A DNA stretch of 8,283 nt from an uncultured Collinsella sp. (GTDB taxonomy: Bacteria > Actinomycetota > Coriobacteriia > Coriobacteriales > Coriobacteriaceae). This document shows, piece by piece, positions 1 through 5,354 of this stretch (position 1 is its first letter; each line of letters starts with the position of its first letter). Location: assembly GCA_900550815.1 (NCBI GenBank), contig URTW01000085.1, forward strand, positions 1 through 8,283, given 5' to 3'. The notes beneath the pieces were generated by a model. It ran no database searches. It worked only from the letters and a program-made list of their open reading frames with translations, and was not told where the DNA came from. Position numbers and translations under genes: made by a program.

Positions 1-352
1 CGTGGCGCTCATGTCCGTGGGCCTGGGAAGCCTGCTCTACGTGGGACCGCCGTACGTAGGCGTGGCTCTTGTCGGCCAGATTGCCCTAGGCGTGGCCTGG
101 GGCGTCGTCAACCCGCTCCACAACACGATCGTGCAAACGACAGCTCCGCTCGAGCAGCTCGGTCGCGTCAACTCGGTCATGGGCTTTGGCAACATGTTCG
201 CCGGCGTAGCCCCGCTGGCGATTGCCCCCTGGCTGGCGGCGACGTTTGGCGTGCAGCAGACGCTCATAGGGGCGGGCATGGTCGTGACGGCGGTTCCCGC
301 GGCGTTGCTGCTGTTTGGCCGCCGGCATTTTGATCGTGCCGCGAGGCGGTAA
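1..352 (+). CDS. MFS transporter, C-terminal fragment (cut by window start)
   Basis: The visible reading frame starts at position 2 and ends with TAA at 350-352. It encodes 116 residues, and the gene certainly begins upstream of the window. The protein is strongly hydrophobic with about four Gly/Ala-rich membrane segments (roughly residues 3-18, 20-40, 62-83 and 86-105) and ends in a short basic tail (GRRHFDRAARR). The stretch NTIVQTTAPLEQLGRVNSV, followed by a Gly-rich helix and a Pro-containing helix, is typical of the second half of major facilitator exporters of the MFS_3/EntS-like group, where the GRV segment lies in a cytoplasmic loop between helices 10 and 11. The likely role is proton-driven export across the plasma membrane, but the substrate cannot be told from this fragment. 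The gene is followed directly by a palindromic element and does not look co-transcribed with the pilus genes. Confidence 0.8.
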   Translation, partial: VALMSVGLGSLLYVGPPYVGVALVGQIALGVAWGVVNPLHNTIVQTTAPLEQLGRVNSVMGFGNMFAGVAPLAIAPWLAATFGVQQTLIGAGMVVTAVPAALLLFGRRHFDRAARR

Positions 353-356
353 AAAC

Positions 357-413
357 CATCACAACATTCGATGAAAATCGCGATTTTGCCGAAAAACGTC
401 GAATGTTGTGATG
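357..413. repeat. Long palindromic element after the MFS gene
   Basis: A perfect 15-bp inverted repeat (CATCACAACATTCGA at 357-371, its reverse complement at 399-413) encloses 27 bp. Inside lies a second perfect palindrome, AAAATCGCGATTTT, at 374-387. The element starts 4 bp after the MFS stop codon. No T-tract follows the right arm, so it is not a classical intrinsic terminator. The long exact arms with an asymmetric interior look like a small dispersed palindromic or MITE-like element that could also act as a transcript 3' end. Confidence 0.6.
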
Positions 414-430
414 CTTTGCGTCTCGGGCCA

Positions 431-499
431 GGCCACCCTTCGGGTTCGGCCACCACAAGGGGGCAGGCGCCTTTGTGGCGATCGGGCCCCAACGGCCCG
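431..499. repeat. Hairpin cluster with degenerate REP-like palindrome (copy A)
   Basis: Three adjacent dyads occupy this stretch. At 431-451 GGCCACCC pairs imperfectly with GGGTTCGGCC. At 450-480 lies a degenerate form of the REP-like palindrome seen intact at 1404-1436: CCACCACAA, a G-run, CAGGC, then CCTTTGTGG, lacking one A of the left arm. At 483-499 CGGGCC pairs with GGCCCG around a 5-base loop. Copies A and B share the asymmetric CAGGC centre in the same orientation. The stretch lies between the MFS and HAD genes and shows no sign of coding. Confidence 0.55.
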
Positions 500-556
500 T
501 GCCTTGGTATACCATGTACGCCGTTCACGAATACACCCCACACCGCCGCACAACCC

Positions 557-563
557 AGAAAGG
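557..563 (+). promoter_or_regulatory. Ribosome binding site of the HAD gene
   Basis: AGAAAGG lies 5 bases before the ATG at 569. This site decides the start: the open frame continues upstream to an ATG at 371, but those 66 codons run through the palindrome cluster and encode no recognisable domain, while the HAD nucleophile motif sits at the normal distance after the ATG at 569. Confidence 0.65.
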
Positions 564-568
564 CTCCC

Positions 569-1390
569 ATGGACACCACCTTCAGCCACATCAAAGCCGT
601 GTTCTGCGATATCGACGGCACGCTGCTCACGAGCCAGCACACGGTGTCCCCGCGCACCGTGGCGGCGATCCGCGCCCTGCGCGAGCGTGGCGTGCTCTTT
701 GGCCTGTGTACCGGGCGCGACGCCCACGCGACCGAGGCCATGTACAAGCTCTGGGGCATCGAAGGCCTGGTGGACGTGATGGTGGGCTGCGGTGGCGCCG
801 AGGTCATCGACCGCGCGCACGACATCAATGAGCTGAGCTATCCGCTGCCGGGCGAGACCATCGCGCGCATCTGCAAGCACATGGCGGACCTTCCTGCAAC
901 GCCCGTCTGCCCCCGAGACGGCGTGTTCTACGTGCCCGAGAGCAACGCGTGCGTCGAGCACCTGTCGCGCGTCGACGGCGTGCCCTACCAGGTGGTCGAT
1001 TTTGCCGAGTTCTTGCGCGAGCCGCAGCCCAAGGTGATGTTTACCATGGCGCCCGAGGTGATGCCGCGGGTGATTGAGCGAGCATCGACGTTTGCCGACG
1101 ACACCGTCAAGGCGGCGGCTCTGCAAACCACGCAGCGGCTCTACGAGTTCATGGATCCGCACGTGTCCAAGACGCGCGGCCTTGTGCGCGTGGCGGAGCT
1201 CAACGACATGGAGCTCCAGGACATCTGCGTGTTTGGCGATGCGGACAACGACACCTGCATGGTGGCTGACGCCGGCGTGGGCGTGGCCATGGCAAACGGC
1301 AGCGACGCCACCCGGGCCGCCGCCGACTTTGTAACCGCGAGTAACGACAAAGACGGTATCGCGATCTTTATCGAGGAGCATCTGCTTTAG
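569..1390 (+). CDS. Cof-type HAD-superfamily phosphatase (HAD-IIB)
   Basis: A complete 273-aa cytosolic hydrolase of normal length for the Cof/HAD-IIB group. All four haloacid dehalogenase motifs are visible. Motif I is VFCDIDGTLL with nucleophile Asp14 and acid/base Asp16. Motif II is the Thr of LCTGR (Thr48). Motif III is probably Lys201 in HVSKTRGL. Motif IV is GDADND (223-228), whose acidic residues bind Mg2+. The region between motifs II and III (about 80-195) corresponds to the alpha/beta C2B cap that sets substrate choice. Family members dephosphorylate sugar phosphates, pyridoxal phosphate or flavin mononucleotide; the cap gives no basis for choosing, and no gene symbol is justified. 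The gene stands alone between repeat-rich spacers, with a REP-like palindrome on each side, and has no visible functional link to the pilus operon. Confidence 0.93.
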   Translation: MDTTFSHIKAVFCDIDGTLLTSQHTVSPRTVAAIRALRERGVLFGLCTGRDAHATEAMYKLWGIEGLVDVMVGCGGAEVIDRAHDINELSYPLPGETIARICKHMADLPATPVCPRDGVFYVPESNACVEHLSRVDGVPYQVVDFAEFLREPQPKVMFTMAPEVMPRVIERASTFADDTVKAAALQTTQRLYEFMDPHVSKTRGLVRVAELNDMELQDICVFGDADNDTCMVADAGVGVAMANGSDATRAAADFVTASNDKDGIAIFIEEHLL

Positions 1391-1403
1391 CGCCGGGGGA
1401 GAA

Positions 1404-1436
1404 CCACCACAAAGGGGACAGGCACCTTTGTGGTGG
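1404..1436. repeat. REP-like palindrome (copy B)
   Basis: A perfect 12-bp inverted repeat: CCACCACAAAGG at 1404-1415 and CCTTTGTGGTGG at 1425-1436, with a 9-base loop GGACAGGCA. It starts 14 bp after the HAD stop codon. A degenerate copy lies at 450-480 on the other side of the HAD gene. The GGGGACAGGCACC core is of the kind seen in dispersed extragenic palindromes mobilised by REP-associated tyrosine transposases; that link is from general knowledge and was not tested here. It may also serve as a transcript end. Confidence 0.7.
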
Positions 1437-1578
1437 CCTCAGGCGATTTGGGCGAATTGATACCTAAAATCTGCGCGAAAATTCAAATATTGTTGTCTGA
1501 ACATCATACTTCTAACCACCGATGGGTTAAAGATATTCTCATCAATTTGGTAGGGTATTCCTTCCGGTTAATGACCCA

Positions 1579-1609
1579 CCGCTCACGGTCGATTTTCGAC
1601 TGTGAGCGG
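1579..1609 (+). terminator. Terminator-like hairpin in the HAD-pilus spacer
   Basis: CCGCTCACGGTCGA (1579-1592) pairs with TCGACTGTGAGCGG (1596-1609) around a TTT loop. This gives a 14-bp stem with a single G-T wobble. The following bases, GATGTTTGCTCTT, are T-rich but broken, so termination would be moderate. It lies about 190 bp after the HAD stop codon and could insulate the pilus promoter from upstream transcription. A structural or regulator-binding role is the alternative. Confidence 0.45.
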
Positions 1610-1613
1610 GATG

Positions 1614-1629
1614 TTTGCTCTTGAGCAAA
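1614..1629. promoter_or_regulatory. GAGCAA dyad, possible operator
   Basis: TTTGCTC and GAGCAAA flank a central TT, giving 7-bp arms. The same hexamer, in either orientation, recurs at 1727-1732, 1776-1781 and 1861-1866 within the same leader, and the 1776 copy coincides with the proposed -35 box. A repeated half-site is consistent with a DNA-binding regulator, but the spacing is irregular and no regulator is encoded in the window. Confidence 0.3.
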
Positions 1630-1702
1630 ATGTTGTGCAAATAAATCTAATGCCATTAAAAAATGATGGGCAACTAAATTACCAGTAGAAACAAAAAATA
1701 GA

Positions 1703-1785
1703 TAGCGAATAAACGAAGGTAAATCTGAGCAAATGTCAAGAGAATTAAGAATTCGCTACAAAACTAGCGGTTTTCTTGCTCAGAT
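1703..1785 (+). promoter_or_regulatory. Interlocking inverted repeats, possible leader switch
   Basis: Several exact dyads overlap. TAGCGAAT (1703-1710) matches ATTCGCTA (1751-1758). CGCTA at 1754-1758 also matches TAGCG at 1765-1769. AAAAC (1760-1764) matches GTTTT (1770-1774). ATCTGAGCAA (1723-1732) matches TTGCTCAGAT (1776-1785) and encloses the inner hairpins. The 1751-1758 segment cannot pair with both partners at once, and the inner hairpin is followed by GTTTTCTT. If transcription starts upstream, this could be an attenuator; if it starts near 1812, the dyads are more likely protein-binding sites. It matches no riboswitch class I know, including c-di-GMP types. Confidence 0.3.
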
Positions 1786-1805
1786 GTTCAAACAATCGTT
1801 ACAAT
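1776..1805 (+). promoter_or_regulatory. Candidate sigma-70-type promoter of the pilus operon
   Basis: TTGCTC at 1776-1781 as -35 and TACAAT at 1800-1805 as -10, separated by 18 bases, predict a start near 1812 and a leader of about 84 bases before the ATG at 1896. The -10 is one base from consensus and the -35 keeps TTG. The -35 lies inside the right arm of a 10-bp inverted repeat, which would let a bound protein block it. The start site is a prediction. Confidence 0.4.
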
Positions 1806-1820
1806 ATGGATTACTAAGCG

Positions 1821-1841
1821 TGCGCAATTACAGATTGCGCA
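1821..1841 (+). promoter_or_regulatory. 5' leader hairpin of the pilus mRNA
   Basis: TGCGCAAT (1821-1828) and ATTGCGCA (1834-1841) form a perfect 8-bp stem around a 5-base loop, a few bases after the predicted transcription start. It ends 40 bases before the ribosome binding site, so it should not block it directly. It could stabilise the mRNA 5' end or be an operator. Confidence 0.4.
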
Positions 1842-1880
1842 GATACGTTTGATGGTGAAAGAGCAAGATCGCGGTCTCTT

Positions 1881-1889
1881 GGGGAGGAG
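1881..1889 (+). promoter_or_regulatory. Strong ribosome binding site of the adhesin gene
   Basis: GGGGAGGAG lies 6 bases before the ATG at 1896 and is close to a full anti-Shine-Dalgarno match. It fixes the start and implies strong translation. Confidence 0.8.
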
Positions 1890-1895
1890 ACATCG

Positions 1896-4800
1896 ATGAA
1901 AGCGAATTCGGACAAATCTAAGCAGAGTAATAAAGCGACGCGTCGTGTACTGGCAGGCGTTTTGTGCGGAGCCTCCGTGTTGAGCCTGGTACTGTCGCTC
2001 GTCATGCCCCCGATCTCGCAGGCTATTGCCAACGATGCCCACACAGATTCTACCGAGGAAACTGTGATGGGGGGGGGTTCCTCAAGTGAGTCTACTGATG
2101 TAGAAAACACCAACAACGGGGATACCGAAAACCAGAATAGTGACGACGCAGAGGGTGGCGAAGCCGACCCCTCAAATGGTGTTGAGCAGGGTCAGTCTGG
2201 GGATCAACCTGAGGGTAAGCTGCAGGTCGAAGATAACGAGCCGGCAGATGGCAACGCTGTGATGGCGGCCACGGAAGGCGAGCAAACCGAAGCGGCGCCC
2301 GACGAGATAAAAAACGTTGACGAATTAAAAACCAAGTTGGCGAATGCAAGCGGTGTTGCTAACTTCAAGCTTATGAATGATGTCGAGACCGGCGAGATAA
2401 TCACGCTTAGCAAGGACGGCAGCAAAATCACGCTGGATCTAAACGGCCATAAGATTAAGCATACGAGTTCAAATCAGCCTCTGTTCAATATCACCGGCGG
2501 CGCGACGCTGACCGTCAAGGACAGCCAGCAAGCTGCCGCGACAGAGATCTCGGCTAATCAAGAAAACAAATGGAGCAATCTCGCTTCAATGGAATACGGC
2601 GATTCTAACATCCCGCCCAAGCTTACCTATTACGTACCCGAATCGGTCGCAAGCGGAACCGGTACAAACGAAACTCTTAAAGCGTATGAGGCTGGTATCA
2701 AGGGTGCCATTGTGGCTTGCGGCGGCAATGCCAACCTGAAGCTCATTAATCTCTACGCAACTAACGGCAAGGGCGGTACGTTCAACCTCGAGAGTGGCGT
2801 GATTACGCAACAGCAACAGAGCAGTGCCACGCAACAGCAACAGAGCAGTGTCAGCAGTTTGGTTTATGCCGAAAACGGCGCTTCCGTCAACATGCGTGGC
2901 GGCTATATATGCGGCGCTTCTGGCTCGGGCGCGGGCGGCGGAATCGAAGTGCGCTATAACTCAAGCCTTAGCATCTCCAATGGCGTAATTGCTGGCAATA
3001 GTGCTCCGAGTGGCGGCGGTGTGTATGCTGAAGGCTCCACGGTTAAGGTGACTGGCGGCACAATCTCCGGCAATAGCACGCTAGAGAACACTTCCGGATT
3101 CGGCGGTGGCGTCATGGTCGTGGGCGGTAGTATTGCTGTTTCTGGTGGTTTCATCACCAACAATAAATATGCCAACTTCTGCAACCAGGATGGATACGGT
3201 GACCATGGTGGTGCTGGGCTTGCTGCCAAGAACGGCACCCATGTCACCATTTCCGGTGGCCAGATTACTGGCAACTACTCCCAAGAAGCCGGCGGCGGCG
3301 TTTACGTTACCGATGTCGAACGGAATGACCTAACGTCTCGCACAGGAATGGCGTGGCTGAATATCACGGGAGGAATTATTGCCTCTAACGTGAGCTACCG
3401 ATCTGAAGGTGCCGGCATCCGAGTGGGCCAGATGGTTGACGCGATGATTAACGGCACTGAAGGCAATAAAGTCTACATCACAAACAATCACTGCATGTCT
3501 CGCTTTGACTGGGGTGGCGGCGGCATCTTTGTTCAGGGAAACTCAAACCAAGGCAAGGAATATACTGCTGGTAGGCTATTCATATATAACTCGTACATTA
3601 GCGCCAATGAAGCTGGCGGCTACGGCGGTGGCGTTGCAGTCTGCCCCACGGGCAAGACGTTGGTAACGAACACTGAGGGCACGGCAATCTTTGGCAATTC
3701 GTCTGCCAAAGATCAGCAGGACGCAAAACCTGATTATAATTCTGAAGAGAATAGCGGTAACGAAGGCACCCCTCACCTATCCGCTGGTGGCTACGAAGGC
3801 CTTGAGCACAAAAAGAACCAGGATGCTGACGCCTACAATGCCAAAGAGTTTCGCGAAAACGGCCACGCGGACTTCTTCCTTGCGGCGGAGGAGCATAAGA
3901 CCCCGATCGCGGCGGTGATTGGCAAAATGCTTGGCGGCGGTGACGCCAAATACAAGGGAAGTAAAGAGCTTACGCAAGCCATTACTATCCCCGCTAACGG
4001 TGGCGTGCAGGTATATAAAAGCATCGGCCTGAGCTCGGGTGTTACAGCTCAAGACGAAGCCGCGATCAATGCGCAAAAAGTTGCGACAACGTTCATCACC
4101 GGCAACTATTCCTGGGACCATGGCGGCGGCATCATGTCGAACGGCGACCTGTACATGGGCGCGCCTGAGGACACGTATGTCTATCCGAGCCTTAAGCTCA
4201 AGGCGACCAAGAAGCTGAAAGGCCGCGACCTCAAAAAAGAGGAGTTCTCCTTTACGGTGTATCGCAAGAATTCAGACAACCCTTTGGCTGGCACGACATT
4301 CAATCGCAACGTTTGCACCGAGGTTGGAACAGCAAAAAATGATGCAAGCGGCAATATCACGTTTGACCTTGGTGAACAGTTCGCAACGGGTGGCACGGGT
4401 AACGAAATCACATACTACTTGGTCGAAGATGCCGGCGATGATCCTGACATCACGTGCGACTCCAGTGTGTATGAGATTGTGGTACGGACCCAGGATAAGC
4501 CGACCAAGCTCATGACTGTTCCGAGTAAAAATAATCCGAACGAAGAGAAGGAACTTCTCATCCATAACTACACGATTACAGACGTCAACGGGACCAAGTA
4601 CGAACTCGATAAGTCTGGGAAGTGGGTTAACAAAAAAACGTGGAGTGTCGCGAAGAATGTCGACGGCTATTATCAAATTATCTGTGAGGACGGTTCGCCG
4701 ACTTTCACTAACGTATGTACCGCGTACGACTCGACTGGCGTTTGGATCCCTAAGGCGACCAAGGTCGTTAAGGGTGGCGAGATGAAGGAGTTCACGCTCG

Positions 4801-5354
4801 AGTTTGCGGATAACGAGAACTTCGATAGTCCCAAGACGGTTATGACCGACCCCGACGGCGTGATTACCACCACTGCCGACGGCAAGAAGTCTCAGACCCG
4901 GAGCTTCGACGAGATTGAGTACAAACTCGATCAACTCGACAAGCTCAAGACCGACTCTACTGGCCGTGGCGCCTCCAAGACCTTCACGTACTACGTGCGC
5001 GAGAAGAAGGAAAGCTCGACCTATCCGCATTACAAGTTTGATCAGTCGGTCTATAGGTTCAAGGTTGTGGCAACGGATAACACCAAAGGAGGAATCGACT
5101 GTGCGGTGACCTACAAGAAGGGAACCGTTGGCTCCGATGGCAACTGGAAAGCAGACGTCGGTGCCGAAGAACTGAACCTCACCGACAAGTCCACCCCCAC
5201 CTTCACCAACACCTACTCCACCTCTTTGCCCCTTTCTGGTATGTCGGGCGTCACTCTGACGTACCTTGCCGGCGCGGCGGTGCTTTGCGCTGCTGCGGCC
5301 TGGATGCACATTCGTCGCAAGGCGAATGCGAAGGGAGGTAAGCGTCGTGAATAA
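1896..5354 (+). CDS. Giant LPxTG-type pilus tip adhesin: beta-helix plus two isopeptide pilin domains
   Basis: An 1152-aa cell-surface protein. A basic N-terminus and hydrophobic core (about 15-45, likely cleavage after SQAIA) form a signal peptide. Residues 47-135 are an acidic, Ser/Asn/Glu-rich linker. Residues about 175-600 are a right-handed parallel beta-helix, with some nine rungs carrying I-[TSA]-[GN]-N followed by GGG[VI] or GAG[IL] motifs. A final rung (730-748) follows a charged insertion (605-727). Two Spy0128/FctA-type pilin domains follow (about 764-943 and 950-1108), each with a likely Lys-Glu-Asn isopeptide triad: K772/E844/N939 and K956/E1036/N1105. LPLSG (1111-1115), a membrane segment and a basic tail form the sortase signal. 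As the first gene of a pilin operon it is probably the tip adhesin, binding a host or glycan ligand; the ligand is unknown. It contains a G9 tract at codons 58-61 and a tandem repeat at codons 304-319. Confidence 0.88.
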   Translation: MKANSDKSKQSNKATRRVLAGVLCGASVLSLVLSLVMPPISQAIANDAHTDSTEETVMGGGSSSESTDVENTNNGDTENQNSDDAEGGEADPSNGVEQGQSGDQPEGKLQVEDNEPADGNAVMAATEGEQTEAAPDEIKNVDELKTKLANASGVANFKLMNDVETGEIITLSKDGSKITLDLNGHKIKHTSSNQPLFNITGGATLTVKDSQQAAATEISANQENKWSNLASMEYGDSNIPPKLTYYVPESVASGTGTNETLKAYEAGIKGAIVACGGNANLKLINLYATNGKGGTFNLESGVITQQQQSSATQQQQSSVSSLVYAENGASVNMRGGYICGASGSGAGGGIEVRYNSSLSISNGVIAGNSAPSGGGVYAEGSTVKVTGGTISGNSTLENTSGFGGGVMVVGGSIAVSGGFITNNKYANFCNQDGYGDHGGAGLAAKNGTHVTISGGQITGNYSQEAGGGVYVTDVERNDLTSRTGMAWLNITGGIIASNVSYRSEGAGIRVGQMVDAMINGTEGNKVYITNNHCMSRFDWGGGGIFVQGNSNQGKEYTAGRLFIYNSYISANEAGGYGGGVAVCPTGKTLVTNTEGTAIFGNSSAKDQQDAKPDYNSEENSGNEGTPHLSAGGYEGLEHKKNQDADAYNAKEFRENGHADFFLAAEEHKTPIAAVIGKMLGGGDAKYKGSKELTQAITIPANGGVQVYKSIGLSSGVTAQDEAAINAQKVATTFITGNYSWDHGGGIMSNGDLYMGAPEDTYVYPSLKLKATKKLKGRDLKKEEFSFTVYRKNSDNPLAGTTFNRNVCTEVGTAKNDASGNITFDLGEQFATGGTGNEITYYLVEDAGDDPDITCDSSVYEIVVRTQDKPTKLMTVPSKNNPNEEKELLIHNYTITDVNGTKYELDKSGKWVNKKTWSVAKNVDGYYQIICEDGSPTFTNVCTAYDSTGVWIPKATKVVKGGEMKEFTLEFADNENFDSPKTVMTDPDGVITTTADGKKSQTRSFDEIEYKLDQLDKLKTDSTGRGASKTFTYYVREKKESSTYPHYKFDQSVYRFKVVATDNTKGGIDCAVTYKKGTVGSDGNWKADVGAEELNLTDKSTPTFTNTYSTSLPLSGMSGVTLTYLAGAAVLCAAAAWMHIRRKANAKGGKRRE
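2069..2077 (+). repeat. G9 homopolymer, candidate phase-variation tract
   Basis: Nine consecutive G from the last base of codon 58 into codon 61 of the adhesin gene, shortly after the signal peptide. With nine G the frame is open (ON). With eight G the frame meets TAG at 2101-2103, leaving a 68-residue product. With ten G it meets TGA at 2087-2089, leaving a 64-residue product. Gly-rich linkers do not require nine G, since other Gly codons are available. Slippage in such tracts switches surface proteins in many bacteria; switching here is inferred. Confidence 0.7.
2805..2850 (+). repeat. 24-bp in-frame tandem duplication in the adhesin
   Basis: A 22-base segment at 2805-2826 recurs exactly at 2829-2850, a period of 24 bases. 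It encodes TQQQQSSA then TQQQQSSV (residues 304-319), a Gln-rich loop inside the beta-helix. Exact nucleotide identity, including synonymous positions, suggests a recent duplication or ongoing slippage; copy-number change would keep the frame. Confidence 0.85.
5333..5338 (+). promoter_or_regulatory. Ribosome binding site of the second pilin, inside the adhesin gene
   Basis: GGGAGG lies 8 bases before GTG at 5347. It decides the start: an ATG at 5266 in the same frame would lie deep inside the adhesin gene and would put 27 basic, unrelated residues before an otherwise normal signal peptide. Confidence 0.75.

Larger units (their letters stand above)
1437..1895. other. AT-rich gene-free leader upstream of the pilus operon
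   Basis: About 460 bases without a convincing gene, visibly more AT-rich than either flank, with many A/T runs around 1640-1720. The only plus-strand open frame (1430-1624, 64 codons from a GTG inside the palindrome) has no ribosome binding site, resembles no family I know and runs through a hairpin, so I do not call it. The stretch holds a terminator-like hairpin (1579-1609), a GAGCAA dyad (1614-1629), interlocking inverted repeats (1703-1785), a candidate promoter (1776-1805), a leader hairpin (1821-1841) and the ribosome binding site at 1881. An additional weak upstream promoter (TTGTGC 1633-1638, TTAAAA 1656-1661, 17-base spacer) is possible. Confidence 0.6.

Noticed and set aside
506..513. 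GGTATACC as a -10 box for the HAD gene
   Set aside because: The TATACC core would suit a -10 element, but no acceptable -35 lies 16 to 18 bases upstream, where the sequence is a GC hairpin. It may be a promoter of another type, but the support is too thin to list.
371..568. N-terminal extension of the HAD protein starting at ATG 371
   Set aside because: The extra 66 codons run through the palindrome cluster, begin inside the 15-bp inverted repeat and encode no known domain. The ATG at 569 has a ribosome binding site and gives a normal-length enzyme.
359..1381. Minus-strand open frame of 340 codons opposite the HAD gene
   Set aside because: A His/Arg/Gly-rich antisense translation. The plus strand carries all four HAD motifs.
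1430..1624. 64-codon plus-strand open frame in the spacer
   Set aside because: The GTG start lies inside the REP-like palindrome, there is no ribosome binding site, the frame crosses a 14-bp hairpin, and the product resembles nothing I know.
1640..1895. c-di-GMP riboswitch in the pilus leader
   Set aside because: Such riboswitches often precede pilus and adhesin genes, but the conserved core segments (for example GGGACGCAAAGCC-like sequence of class I) are absent.
4632..4638. A7 run in the adhesin gene as a second slippage site
   Set aside because: Lys codons in a moderately AT-rich gene readily give A6-A7 runs, and the position late in the gene makes it a poor switch compared with the G9 tract.
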